A stretch of 64,000 bases of DNA from NCBI GenBank assembly GCA_022316685.1, contig JAKJHU010001673.1:1-64000 (forward strand), given 5' to 3'. Below, piece after piece: positions 22,505 to 33,233 of the stretch. Within the stretch, counting starts at the first letter, position 1, and each line of letters opens with the position of its first letter. Both the position numbers and the translations under genes were made by a program. The notes beneath the pieces were generated by a model that saw only the letters and a list, made by a program, of their open reading frames with translations, was not told where the DNA came from and did no database searches. This DNA is from Progne subis subis. Lineage: Eukaryota > Chordata > Aves > Passeriformes > Hirundinidae.

Positions 22505-23871
22505 ATGCAATTACCAGTGAAACCAGAACTCATGACCCCTTTAATTCGGGGGCTTCCAGAATCACTCAAACCTACAGCAATTACTTTACAAAAGACCATA
22601 ATGGCATTAGGTCCTGTGGAAAGGCTGGATAGATTCCTTGGAAACCCAAGCAACCAAACTGGATCTACCGATCCTGGGTTTGCTCCATATTCAACCCCCT
22701 CTCAGTTGCCAGCTTCTCAATCTGATTCATCTGTCAGTGATCATAAAGTTTGGACTGGGAGTCAGCTTGCCGCAGATCTCATTAATTACAGTAAAAAGTA
22801 TGGACCTGTAAAAACCCCGGAGGACACTTTTATTAGGCTTTCCCAAGGGAACAAACATTCCCTCACCCTAGCTCAGGATGCCCAAGAGTTGGAAAATATA
22901 CCCATAGGTCACAATGTAGCTGTCTATCAATACATTGATGATATCCTTGTGGGAGGAGATGAAATAGAAGAAGTGGGAGATGTCCAACAGAAAATAATCT
23001 CTCACTTAGAAAGCCTGAATTTACAGATTCCCTCTGAAAAAATCCAAAAACCTTCCCAGGAAGTGAAGTTTTTGGGAATTTGGTGGAAAGGAGGTATGAC
23101 ATGCATTCCACCAGATATCCTAACCTCTTTAGATCAGATTAAAATGCCTGAACACAGGAAAGACCTTCAGCAAGTTCTAGGACTATTAGTGTTCTGGAGA
23201 AAACACATTCCAGATTTCTCAATAATTGCCAGGCCCCTTTATGGTTTGCTGAGGAAAGAGGTGAAATGGGATTGGACCCCTGCTCAGGAGGAAGCAATGC
23301 ACTTGCTGATTTTTGAAGTAACAGCTCATCAAGCCCTGGGCCCTATTCACCCTACAGACCCTTCCAGGTAGAATGGGGACTTGCCTCCTCAGGGCTATCT
23401 GTACACATATGGCAGCAAGGTCCTGAGGGTCTGATGAGATCTGCTGGTTTTTATTCCCATAGTTTCAAAGATGCTGAAAAAAGATATACTACCTGGGAAA
23501 AAGGATTGTTTGTGGTTAGCTTAGCTCTCATAGAAGTGGAGAAGGTTGCACAACAACAACCAATTGTCTTGCAAGGCCCTTTCAAAGTTATTAAAACAGT
23601 CACTACTGGGACCATCCCACCTGATGGGGTGGCCCAGGGGGCCTCAGTAAGAAAGTGGTATGCTCAGACTGAACATTACTGTAACATCTTCACAATAACT
23701 GAAGAAGCTGTGAAAGCTGTGAATGATAAATGGGCAGTAAATGGGTGCCACAAAGTCACTGCTTTTTGCCCTACACCTCCAAGCATAATTCCCTCACCAC
23801 AGGGACCTGATGATCCTAAGAATCCTGCACATGACCCTGGACAACCTGCTCTGGTGGACCTCCTACTGTAG
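22505..23871 (+). pseudogene. pol: ERV-Ser gag C-terminus fused to a partial pol
   Basis: The frame 22505-23371 begins with gag-like sequence and passes directly into the RT palm (YQYIDDILVGGD near 22930) and thumb/connection (VKFLGIWWKGG, LGLLVFWRKHIPDF). The protease and RT fingers that should lie between are deleted, so the fusion is a deletion product. A one-base frame change near 23360 leads to 23434-23871, a connection/tether region with GFYSHSFKDAEKRY. RNase H catalytic motifs and integrase are absent before env begins. Confidence 0.8.
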
Positions 23872-24066
23872 GGGCAGTACCCCTAGTGCTGAAAATCCCT
23901 CTGAATAATTATGCATGTATAGTCTTTGATGCTCTAGGGAAAGAGCATCAGATAAATTACACGCTGGACAATTCCATCATTCTAATCTTCTGCCTCTTAG
24001 TGGCAGATTCTGTTGTGTTTGCTTTTCACAGGAGAGCTCCGAGGGACATTAAAGACCATCTGAACC

Positions 24067-25867
24067 ATGATAAGACTAGTGATACTTTTCTGTATCCTAG
24101 CACAACCCCATGGCCAGAATTTTTCGGAATGGCCTTGGTCCCAAGCTTTTGTTCACTCTACCGGATCCATGGGAAATGTGGAAGATTTAAACCTATCAAC
24201 TCTTGTTATGCATGAAAATCAGATATACACTAGGCAGGAATGGGAAAACCAAAAAACCTGGCAGCTTCCAGGGATAGTGGGGGAAAAAATTAGTATAGGG
24301 TGCCGAATGATTAATGGAACCACCTATAGTAAGGCAATCTTAATCAGTGTTCAGACAAACCAAACATATAAGCACCAAGAGGTCTGCACACATCCAAGCA
24401 TACAGGACTGTTGGAACAATTTCACACTACCACAAACAGTAGAAGTAGTTTGTCTCTGGGCCAAAAATACTGAAGGGCTTTCTTTCAAGTTTAAAATAAA
24501 TATCACAGCCCAATCTGCTACAGCTCATACCACCACCACTCCAACCCAACCACCGGTTATGCTTGGCCCTGGACATTAAGAGAAATAACCAATGTCATTG
24601 GAACAGGATTGGGAATTCTAAATAGTATTGATTCAGAAGTATTAATGAATAAATTGGCTGCCACAACTAGAGATTTGACTAAATTACAACAACCACTACA
24701 GTCGTCCTTATTGGCTTTGGGAACACATCAGTGGTTGTTATCAAACGTATTACCAAATTGGGAAAAGGTAAATATAAAAGATCATAAATTGATAATTGAT
24801 GCACTCAATGCTACACAAAACAATGTTTCTTTGGCTCTCAGCTGTATCCAAGCTCAATTGTGGATGCAGTCAGTTGTTGCCTCTATTATAAGAGAAGGTG
24901 AAGAAGGCACTTTCCCTACTGAAATTCGGAAAATAATTTGGGACAATGCCACTGACTTTGAAAGAGAATTCCAATCCTGGTGGAACTTAGTAAATTTTAC
25001 TTACAACCCCATTACAAACACGGCTACAGCTTTTGTGTTAACCATACGAAATGCTTCAGTACATTTGATATTGCCTATCATTGCATTAGGATTGAATTAT
25101 GATGGAGCTATTCTCTATCCTTCCGAGCATAGGGAATGGGCCCATCAAATTGGTGAGAAATGGCAAACTGTTAACTTAGAATCCTGTATTGTCCGAGAAC
25201 AACAAGGGTTTATCTGTGAAAGTAATGCAATTATAGCCCAAGATATTTGTCTGGATACAGAGCAAAATATCTGTCATTTTAAAATTCATCCCAACGAGGC
25301 CCCTGGAACAGTCCTTATATATATAGGCAATGGCTGTGCATGCTTTAGAACTATTTGTGATATGGTATTTGTAGAAAACATGGTACTGGACACTAAAAAT
25401 CATTCAAACTTCTGTGCTTGCAATTTTACTAAAATTACAGGATGTGATTTTTCTTATAAAGCTCCAGTTACTACTCATTACCTCTTGCAATCGAATTATA
25501 CATTGATTCACAAACTATCACCTACTCCCATTGGAATGAACTTAACTTTGGTAAAGCAATTGTTACTTCACCAGGACTTAATAGAAATTTTGGAAAAAAA
25601 AAAAAAAAAAAAAATCAAGAAAGATGGGCAGAAAACCCTGATAACTGTTCATCATAATGTGAAAGAAAAAACAAATTGTGTCATCCTATAATTGTCCTCT
25701 TGATTTTAGTTTTAATTGGTTTTCTTTTTCCAGCAATCTTATTCATTATGAATTGGAGAATGATGAAACGGTTAACACGGTTGACGTCCATAATTAATGC
25801 TCATAACCTGGCAGATATCCTCTCCCCTATGAACATCCCCAAGACTATTGACACAAGGCGATTATAA
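24067..25867 (+). pseudogene. env: ERV-Ser env (nearly complete, broken)
   Basis: A signal peptide (MIRLVILFCILAQ) starts a surface-subunit frame at 24067 that stops at 24579 after a Thr/Pro-rich stretch. In another frame, 24609-25691 encodes about 360 residues of a glycosylated ectodomain with many N-X-S/T sites and a fusion-peptide-like start (IGTGLGILNSID, partly upstream). Cysteines cluster around CACFRTICD and CACNFTKITGCD. A ~20-base A run near 25596-25615 lies in this frame. The membrane anchor (IVLLILVLIGFLFPAILFIM) and cytoplasmic tail are in a third frame, 25676-25867. At least two frame breaks and a deletion before the anchor disable it. Confidence 0.82.
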
Positions 25868-26196
25868 AATTTGAATGTATATTTTGAAATTATTTCCTTT
25901 TGTAATCTTCTGAAAATTACTTTTGATTTTTTGTGATTTGTTATGAAAGAATTATTTTAATTAATACTGATTGTTTTTATTGTTTTGATTAATTGTGATT
26001 TGTTTTATAATCTGAATTAATTACTCTTACTTTTTCCTTTTCTACTTTTCCTTTTCCTTCTTTTCCTCCCTCTCTACATGCTACCTCTGTTTCTCGGGAT
26101 ATACTACCAACGTTGAGGAGTCCTGAAGACTTCGCAACCCACTACGGAACCCTGCTGAAGAAGATCTCTTGAAGACAATCGTGAGTCACGGGGTGA
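25868..26196 (+). other. ERV-Ser 3' untranslated region
   Basis: AT-rich at first, then pyrimidine-rich (CTTTTCC repeats near 26030-26075). It leads to the right LTR, and the expected purine tract is weak (ACGGGGTGA). Confidence 0.55.
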
Positions 26197-27065
26197 TGTA
26201 AGAGTCTGTCTGAAGTTTCCCTCATTTGCCTCACGATCGTCATAAGGACCCCGAGGACCCCACTGCAGTTCTGGCCTGCTCGAGGTGGATGCTTGCCAAT
26301 CGTCTGCAGGTGCATTTTCCTGTGTCACCACGCCACGGTGCACTGGCTTTGAGCAGTGTAATGGTAGTTCTGTACCTGAAGATTGCACCTGCTTCACGGT
26401 CCCTGCTTCACGACAATAGCCTATGAATTTCCCCACCTCTTGGCCAAGGGAACTTTCTGGGGTAACTTTGGTGGTCCCCCACAGAAAATCCTTCATCTGC
26501 TTCGCAACCCGTGACAGACAGAGATCAAAACCCCCTTGCAAGGACTGAGATTGAGACCCCTATATGAAGCCCCTCTCAAGGACTGAGACATCAGACCCCG
26601 ACAACCCCAATAGGGGGCTGGGGCTGACTCAACCAAAGCGAGATGTTTGCCTGGAGGCGTGATCGTTGGACCAAGAAGACAATGGCTCTCGCTTACTGCT
26701 AAGAACATGAACTACCTGTTCCCCCTCGGGAGCTTCAACACTTTTACCTGTTCCCCCCGTGACTGAGGACTATAATAAAAACCCCTGAGTTAACCAGAGA
26801 TTTGGAGAGCCTCTCCCCGACGTGACAGGCGGACCCATCGACCGGACCACGAGGACTCCGTCTCCACGTTTGGTAGCTATATCCCCCCTTTCCTCCTCTC
26901 TCTCTCTCTCTCTCTCTCACTCTTAATCCCTCTATCGCATTTGCTGGTCAATCAATAAAAGGTGCATTTGTTTTAATGCTGAAATCCCCTCTGTGTTGTG
27001 TTTTGCACTCTGAGATCAGAAAACGAACCATCACGACCCCGCTCGTCCGAGCGGGATCGTTGACA
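26197..27065 (+). repeat. 3' LTR of ERV-Ser
   Basis: Direct repeat of 20262-21132, ending GGGATCGTTGACA, followed by the CTGTG target-site copy at 27066-27070. Confidence 0.95.
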
Positions 27066-27175
27066 CTGTGTCTACTAAGAATTCATATTCTTCACTTTGG
27101 GGCCCACATCAAAGTTTACTAGAGGCTCATCTTGTTGTTCTATTGGGTCCCCTATTTTATAGAGCCTCTGACACC

Positions 27176-29110
27176 CTAATCCTCTGCTTTCAGCACCCTC
27201 TCCAGGGCATCTTGCTCCCTTGCAATAGCCTCATCAAGTGATAATTTCTTACAATCCCTTTTTAAATGCCCTATTTCACCACAGTAATAACAAGTTCTAT
27301 TCTCTCCTGGGTTACTTCTTTTTAAATTTACCCACGGTGGTACTATGGGTGACTTTGGTTCTTTAAATGAGGGTCTTGGTCCTCCCTCAATAGATTTCAA
27401 GGAGGAGTTTTTCTGGTTTTCTGCTACTCCAGTACTTTCTCTTGCTACAGCTACCATAATGCGAGCCTTGGCTTTAGCTTTTTCTTCTTCTCTCCTCAGG
27501 TAAACTCTGAAGGCTTCTTTTAATAATTCATTAATACTTTTCTCCTGCCAATCTTCAATTTTTTCTAATTTTCTCCGTATATCTGGCCATGACTTTGTTA
27601 CAAACTGCACTTTTAGAATTACTTGTCCCTCAGGACTATCAGGGTCTATGCTTGAATATAATTGAAAATTTCTTTTTAATCGATTTAGCCAAGTGGCAGG
27701 AGTCTCATCTTTTTCTTGGGACCCATCAAAAGCTAATTTAGTATTATTCCCTCTGGGACAGATTCTCTTATACCTCTTACTATCAAGGACCTATAGTCTC
27801 TCATATTTTGTCTTTCCTCTTCTCGATTTGGGTCCCACCCTGGGTCAGTTATCGGTAATTTATGATCTCCAGGTGGCCCCAACCTATTTTCCCTTTCCCA
27901 GATTCTGATACTTGCTGTTCTAATCATTCGTATTTCCTCAGGGGAAACAAGATGTTTAATATAGAATTCAACTCTCCCCATGTATAAACATGGGCCCAAG
28001 GAATTGGTCTACCTGTGTGGCACTACCTATGGGATCTTCAACTAAATTTCCTAGCTCTTTCTTAAATCCTCTTACCTCAGAGGCTGTTAATGGGGCATTT
28101 ACAAATCCCACTCCTCCAATCACTCCTCCCATAGGCACTTCCCTGAGGGGAAAAAGTTTTTCTGGCTTTAAGGCTTTTGACCTTGTGTTACAATAGGGTC
28201 CTTCACTTACATTATTAACTGATAACACTGTCTGAGTTAGGAATTCCTGGGAAATTCCAGGAGAATGGGATGACTCATGGGAGTCTGTAGGGGTTTTGGT
28301 TAACTCCCAATTAGGGGGTGGCAGGGGAATTACTGTAGGTGAGGGGGAGGTAGTAAAATCTGTAGGGGGAGAAACAGAGGATGGTACTGTGGGAGAAAGG
28401 GGGGCTAGGGAAGAGGTTGTGTTTTGGGAAACTGCAGGGGTTATAACTGGGGCTAAAGAACTTTGACTATTGGAAGGAGGTGGCAAAGGGGCTGTTGGGA
28501 GAGAAGGGGGAGAAGGTACTAAGGACTGGGGAGGAGAGTGTTAAGGAGGGGTGATGATGGAACCACTGGGGGAAGGGAGGAGAGGGTTCTGAAGGAGTTT
28601 GAGTTTGACTCGGGGAAGTTAGTAGGGGAACTGGGACAGGATTTTGAGGGACTTGGGGCACCTCTGGGTAAATTGGAGGGGGTAAATGGTCTAAAGGGTC
28701 CCATCTTTGATTAGTTTCTGTTCTTTCCTCTTTCTGTTCTTTTCTTTCACACTTTTCTTTTTCTTTTAATTTGCAGACTTTTATATTCTTTTACTCGTGG
28801 CTCTCTTTTGCCAACAAGCAGCATAAGCTAACTGGTTTACGTCTGGATCTTCCTGAGTTCTTAGGTACTGGTTTAACTGATAGCACATCCACTCATCATG
28901 TGTTCCAAACCATGGCCACTCTCCTGGTAATTTTAATTTTGGCCAGACTTCTGTGCAATAAAACACCATTTTAACCTGATCTAGTCCTTTTGTGGCCTCT
29001 AAAGAATCCCATTTAGCTAAAAGTTGTTCTAAGGGACTACCGGGTGGAATACTCTTTACTTTGTTATTCTCCTTTTGGGATTTCTTTTTCTTACTAGTAC
29101 ATTGTCCCAT
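27176..29110 (-). pseudogene. gag: ERV-Pro gag (frameshifted)
   Basis: Gag forms the virion core. The minus-strand ATG at 29110 gives MGQCTSKKKK, a myristoylation-type start for matrix followed by a basic patch. The matrix frame runs to 28781. A Pro/Ser-rich linker follows (about 28704-28100, in more than one frame). Capsid sequence lies at about 27999-27733 (VSPEEIRMIRTASIRIWERE). Nucleocapsid (27610-27176) has one zinc knuckle, CYYCGEIGHLKRDC. A single CCHC box and the p12-like linker suit a gammaretroviral Gag. At least three frame changes break it. Confidence 0.88.
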
Positions 29111-30485
29111 TTTCTTTAAACTGAAAAAAATTTCAAAGGTGCCTTTTACTGACTGGCAACACAGGGGTTTTTTTTTTAAGCAAAAAAAAATTCTTCAGCT
29201 TTTCTCCCTTTACTTCAAATCTCCTGACTTAATTCTTGAACACTTCAACATAAAACTCCTAAACTTTATGCTTTTCTACTCTTTCCTACACTTTTGCTTT
29301 CATTAAGAGAACAAACTCTCTCTCTTTCTACTCACTTTCTCTAACCTTCCTCACTTTCTTGGACGCTCACACTTTACTTACCCCAGGGGCTCAGACTCTC
29401 TTCTGACCCCTTTGAGGTGAGTCCTAATGACCTCACCCCTATGTACCCCCGCGCCTTGCCTCACCCCTGAGACTCTGGACACACTTTGCGGCGCACGACA
29501 GGGTCCCTAGTACTGGCATCCCCTTCCGGGCCTCAGGGCCTTCCCACGCCTCAGCCCCCGCCGGGCCGGACACCTTCAGTCCGAACCCCGGACTAGACTG
29601 CCCTGTCACTAGTACAGTTCCCCTCTTCACTTTTTGAAACGGACGTAAGAGGTCAAGACTCCGCACGGGTTACCTGGAGGGGTATCCCTTCCTTGTTTCC
29701 AAGGATCAACCCCAGCAGGGCCCGACCCCTTTGCCTTCCACCAAGACTGGCTTGACTACTTCTCCCCAACGAAGCAGCCTCGGCAAGAGAGATGAGTGTG
29801 TGTGTGCAGGATGCCCGCCTTGCCTCTACATTGACTCCCCACCCCGGTGTCCTCGGGCTATGGGTTTACGGCCTCCTCCCTGAGACCGCGGCAGCACACC
29901 CTCTCCGGTGCGTCTGGCTCAGTCCTGGAAGCAGGGACTCTCATGAGCTCTCGGCACCTGCAGTGTCTGGGGACACCCTGTCAACCCTGGTACGGTTTTC
30001 CCGCCCCTCCAGGGACTCTAAACCCTCCTAGGCTACTCTAGCCTTTAAGGGGGGGGACTTGCCCCCAATGCGTGCCACTCACACTCTGTTTTCCCCTGCA
30101 CGCCCAGGGGAGGGGTCTTTCTGCCCCCAATGCGTGCCACTCACACTCTGTTTTCCCCTGCACACCCGGGGGGGGTCTTTCTGCCCCAAGGAGACACCTC
30201 ACTCACTAGTTTCTCTCGCTTCCACCTTTTCCTGGCCGGCCCCCTCGGGAGTTCCGAAACCGCAGTACCGAGGGGTCCACACTCAGTTCCGGGGGTCCGA
30301 GCTGCCGGCCCCCGACTCTCTCACACTCGCACTCGCACGTCTCCTTTACCCGCCGCCGGAATGCTCACCCTCCGGCGCTCCTCCTCGTTGCCGGTCCCAG
30401 GCTGCTCCCGCTTGGCCAGCTGTCCCGGAGGTCCGAAGGGCGAGCGGCCGTCCCGTCCTCGGTCCCTCTTCAGGCGTGGCCAGAT
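29111..30485 (-). other. ERV-Pro 5' leader
   Basis: The 1.4 kb GC- and C-rich leader lies between primer site and gag, where packaging signals and the splice donor would be. At 30061-30190 it holds a 62 bp tandem repeat (two full units starting GCCCCCAATGCGTGCCACTC, plus a partial third). I cannot assign a packaging signal. Confidence 0.65.
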
Positions 30486-30503
30486 CTCCTGGACGAGCCC
30501 CCA
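30486..30503 (-). promoter_or_regulatory. Primer binding site of ERV-Pro (tRNA-Pro type)
   Basis: On the minus strand, TGGGGGCTCGTCC follows the 5' LTR after a five-base spacer. This matches the tRNA-Pro 3' end used by many gammaretroviruses; the last bases of the 18-mer deviate. Confidence 0.88.
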
Positions 30504-30508
30504 AAAAT

Positions 30509-31118
30509 TGTTCTGGAAACAAAAAAAAAGAGAGAGTCAGAGACTTGCTGGATTTGTATGTTTCTTATTATCAAGCTTGGCCTTGGGGGAGAGCTTGCTT
30601 GCTCCCTTGGCAACGTGGCGGAGGAGGTACACACAGCTTCGCTTCACAGCAAAGCTGGGGACTCCCACCCCCCTCACGGGCTTTTTCCCTTGCCGGGGAG
30701 TCCGTTTCGTGTCGCTGATCAGGGGTCATCCAGCGATGGGGGACTCCTTCTCAGGTCACGGCGACTAAATAAAGCTGCTTCGGCGGACCCCGTACTTTTT
30801 GTACTAGTCTAAAATGTGACTACAGTCCTGGATTTTACTTTGGTTCCTTGCTTTTCAGACTCTCTTGTTCTTGAGTTGTTCCCAGAATTCCAGTGTTCTT
30901 TTTATTTGCATATTCAGACACTATCCGGAAAATGGGAGCAGAGATACAGGTAATAAGGTGAATTCTTAATTAACAAACAAGTAAATAAGGTGATAAATCA
31001 GTATTAAAACAGGAATAAGGCAAATTCTTATACAGAAGTAGCATTAACAATCTTAATGGAATTACTTAACAATTAGTAACTAAAACATAGATTATTTGAA
31101 TAGAATTTATTTATAACA
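30509..31118 (-). repeat. 5' LTR of ERV-Pro
   Basis: Direct 610 bp repeat of 13790-14399 with TG...CA ends on the minus strand. It adjoins the primer site on one side and a truncated SINE on the other. Confidence 0.95.
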
Positions 31119-31235
31119 AGAGCATGGTGCTAGTATCACTGAGGTTGGCGGTTCAATCCCTGTGTGGCCCGTTCACTTAAGAGTTGGACTTGTGGGTCCC
31201 TTCCAACCAAGAATATTCTTTGCATTTGTCCATGT
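31119..31235 (+). mobile_element. TguSINE1-like SINE, 5' truncated by ERV-Pro
   Basis: AGAGCATGGTGCTAGTATCA and GGTTCAATCCC (B box) match the 3' part of a tRNA-Ile-derived head. The following TTAAGAGTTGGACTTGTGGG and CCCTTCCAACC form the CR1-like tail of the songbird SINE. The A box and start of the tRNA part are missing exactly at the LTR edge and do not appear on the far side of the provirus. Confidence 0.75.
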
Positions 31236-31324
31236 GGAGAATATCTGGTTGGTGTTTCTCCCGTTCACCAAATGCATGTAAAGAAACCTTTGGTCACCCC
31301 CAGCATTTAAGAGTTCTGGGGTGT

Positions 31325-31480
31325 TACAGCCCTGCAGGCTCACAATGGCCTCTTGTTTCCATGAGGCCCCACAGTGTCACACTGGCCCCTTGGTTCCATG
31401 GGTCAGCAGTGCCACAAGGATCCCCTTGGTTCCACAACATCCCACAGTGTCACGCATGGCCCCATTCCACATGGTTTATG
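31325..31480. repeat. GGTTCCA-type minisatellite
   Basis: Three to four ~38 bp units share CACAGTGTCAC, TGGCCCC and TTGGTTCCA blocks. Related to the array at 9535-9800. Confidence 0.7.
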
Positions 31481-31739
31481 TGTCAGAGGAGGGGAATTCA
31501 GAGCCCTTTCTCCCTGTGGGCTGAGGGTCTGCATTTCCAATGGCCCTGCAGCTGCCAAAGGGGCCTTTTTTGCTCAGCTGAGAACAGTTCTGCTAGTGCC
31601 TGTCCTGAACCTGCTTTTCCTGCAATTGTCCCCAAAGAATCCTAATTATTTGCAGCCCCAGGTCTTGTGTGCGTGCAGGTGTGAGAACTGAGGGATGGAA
31701 CAGTTCTGCTGTGGGGAAATTCTCATTTTCTTGATTGTT

Positions 31740-32420
31740 TTTTACTTGCAGTTATTTTGATTGTTTCTTTGGGGGTTTTGTGCTTTGTTTTGGGATTTTG
31801 TTGTTTTTGGGGGAACTTTTTTGGGGAGTTTTAGGTTTTGTTGGTTGTTTTTTATTGGGGGTGGAGGTTTTTTTGGTTTTATATGTGGTGTATCTGTTGT
31901 TTTTTGCTTTTGCTTTTGTTTTGTTTTTAAATTAACTCCCCCGTCAGCTCTGGGCAGAGCTCTGTAACTCCATCTGACACTTGTCTGTGGCACTGTGGAG
32001 GTGGCCAGGGGGACCTTCCCCGAGCTGTGTGCACAGCAATGCACATCAGCCCAGGCCGGGGGTGCTCAGTGCCCGCTCAGTTTTGCTGTCTGGCGTGGCT
32101 CTGGACGCTTCCCTTGGAGCGTCTCCAGGCAGGGAACGTTGGAGCTGTCCCCACCGTGGTGTCACAGAGAGGGGAACCTGGAGCTGCCAGCACAGTGATG
32201 TCCCAGAGAGAGGAATGCTGGGGCTGTGCTACTCCTTGCCCAGCCCCAAGAGCTCTGGCAGCACCTGGAGGAAACACAAAGGCTGAGTTGGGAGGGAGGC
32301 AGCAGGATCATGGAGTCCAGACCCCGGACCTGCACAGAAAGGCCAAGAGTGGCAGCCTGGACTTCCCGGGAGCGGTGTCCAAAGGCTCCTGGAGCTTTGG
32401 CCACCTCACAGCTGCGAGCA
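31740..32420. repeat. Inverted repeat, right arm
   Basis: Reverse complement of about 12600-13190. The T/G-rich tract 31740-31930 pairs with the A/C-rich tract at 13070-13190, and CTCGGGGAAGGTCCCCC-type blocks pair in the rest. A small expansion near 32170-32220 is absent from the left arm. Confidence 0.85.
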
Positions 32421-32671
32421 TTGCAGTGATTGCAGAGCTCTGGGGAAAGGTCCCGGCCCTGGCTTGGGGCTGGGCCAGTGGCCCAGGGAGCAAATCAACT
32501 TGCAGCTGCTGCCCCAGAGCAGGGAAGAGCAGGAATTGCTGGCTGGGAGAGACTCTTGCCAAGGGCCTGCAGCGCCAGGACACAGGCCATGGCTGGACAC
32601 TGCTTGGGGCCAGGGTGAGCTGGGATGTGGGGATGGACTTGTTCCTGGGAGGGCGGTGGGGCCCTGGCACA

Positions 32672-32752
32672 GAGTGGGCGGAAAAGCTGTGGCTGCCCTG
32701 GAATGACTGGAAGTGTGCAAGGGCTGGTTGGAGGGGACTTCCTGCCCAGAAG
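32672..32752 (+). mobile_element. CR1-like 3' fragment
   Basis: GAAAAGCTGTGGCTGCCCTGG, ACTGGAAGTGTGCAAGG and CTGGTTGGA follow the CR1 tail order. It runs directly into the GGGAT array, which may have grown from the GGATGGGG part of the tail. Confidence 0.5.
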
Positions 32753-32868
32753 TGGGATGGATGGGATGGGGATGGGATGGGATGGATGATGGGAGGGATG
32801 GGATGGGATGGGATGGGATGGGATGGGATGGGATGGGATGGGATGGGATGGGATGGGATGGATCAGTC
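32752..32868. repeat. (GGGAT)n pentanucleotide array
   Basis: GATGG/GGGAT pentamers repeat about 20 times, the last ~15 without interruption. Confidence 0.95.
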
Positions 32869-33143
32869 TAATATGTTGATTGCAGTGTGGAGGTGGTGTG
32901 AAAGTTGGGAGGGGTAGGGATTGCAGTGGGGGATGGGGTGGTTTGGGCTCTTGGAGTAGGGGAGTAGAGGGAGGGAAAGCAAGAAGCAGTTTTTAAAGAC
33001 TGCGGGTGCTTTTAAGAATTTTGGGGCCTGAAGTGTCTTGTGGTAGGTTGCCATGAAATTGGGAAGGCTGAGTTTAAGGTGCTGTGCAGGGGTGAGGTGG
33101 AGTGGCAGTGATTTTGGGAGGATAAGGGTACCTGCTCCCAAGA

Positions 33144-33233
33144 AAGAAAGAAAGAAAGGAAGGAAGAAAGAAAGAAAGAAAGGAGAGAGAGAGAGAAGGA
33201 AAGAAGGAAGCAAAAAGGGAGGAAGGAAGGAAG
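33144..33233. repeat. GAAA/GGAA purine microsatellite
   Basis: A purine-only tract of GAAA, GGAA and GAGA units directly abuts the truncated left LTR of ERV-Phe copy A. Confidence 0.9.

Larger units (their letters stand above)
20262..27065 (+). mobile_element. ERV-Ser: provirus nested inside ERV-Pro
   Basis: A 6.8 kb plus-strand provirus has 871 and 869 bp LTRs, a 5 bp target-site duplication, a primer site resembling the 3' end of a serine tRNA, gag, a strongly deleted pol and an almost complete env. Protease, the N-terminal half of RT, and integrase are missing, so it could only have moved with enzymes from elsewhere if the deletions are ancestral. The LTRs differ by roughly ten substitutions and about a dozen short indels by eye. 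Confidence 0.93.
20193..27175 (-). pseudogene. pro: ERV-Pro protease, split by the ERV-Ser insertion
   Basis: The aspartic protease gene lies in two parts. The N-terminal part at 27071-27175 ends within the active site (minus strand EFLVDT). The remainder resumes at 20256 and runs into the pol frame. ERV-Ser sits between them, and the five duplicated bases CTGTG overlap the codons of the catalytic Asp-Thr-Gly. The frame across the original site also appears one base out of register, so the gene may have been defective already or mutated since. Confidence 0.82.
13790..31118 (-). mobile_element. ERV-Pro: gammaretrovirus-like provirus, interrupted by ERV-Ser
   Basis: A complete provirus layout reads on the minus strand: 5' LTR (30509-31118), primer site, leader, gag, protease, RT, RNase H, integrase, env, polypurine tract, 3' LTR (13790-14399). 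Removing the nested plus-strand element leaves about 10.5 kb. One CCHC zinc finger in gag, DTG-type protease, a D,D,E integrase, and an env with CWIC and a downstream C-C-C motif place it among gammaretrovirus-like ERVs. The LTRs differ by roughly 15-20 small changes by eye. No target-site duplication is visible and the two flanks are unrelated. Confidence 0.93.

Noticed and set aside
24067..25691. A domesticated (syncytin-like) envelope gene
   Set aside because: The surface and transmembrane parts are in different frames, a stop separates them, and the anchor is out of frame; no sign of preservation as a single coding gene.
31119..31190. Possible tRNA gene
   Set aside because: The B-box-like GGTTCAATCCC and tRNA-like text belong to a SINE head. 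The 5' half with the A box is missing, and a CR1-like tail follows.
32027..32917. Long plus-strand frame of ~296 codons over GC-rich DNA and the GGGAT array
   Set aside because: It runs across an inverted-repeat arm, a CR1-like fragment and a simple repeat; the C-terminal part is a pure repeat translation (GWDGM). No domain; chance openness from GC-rich composition.
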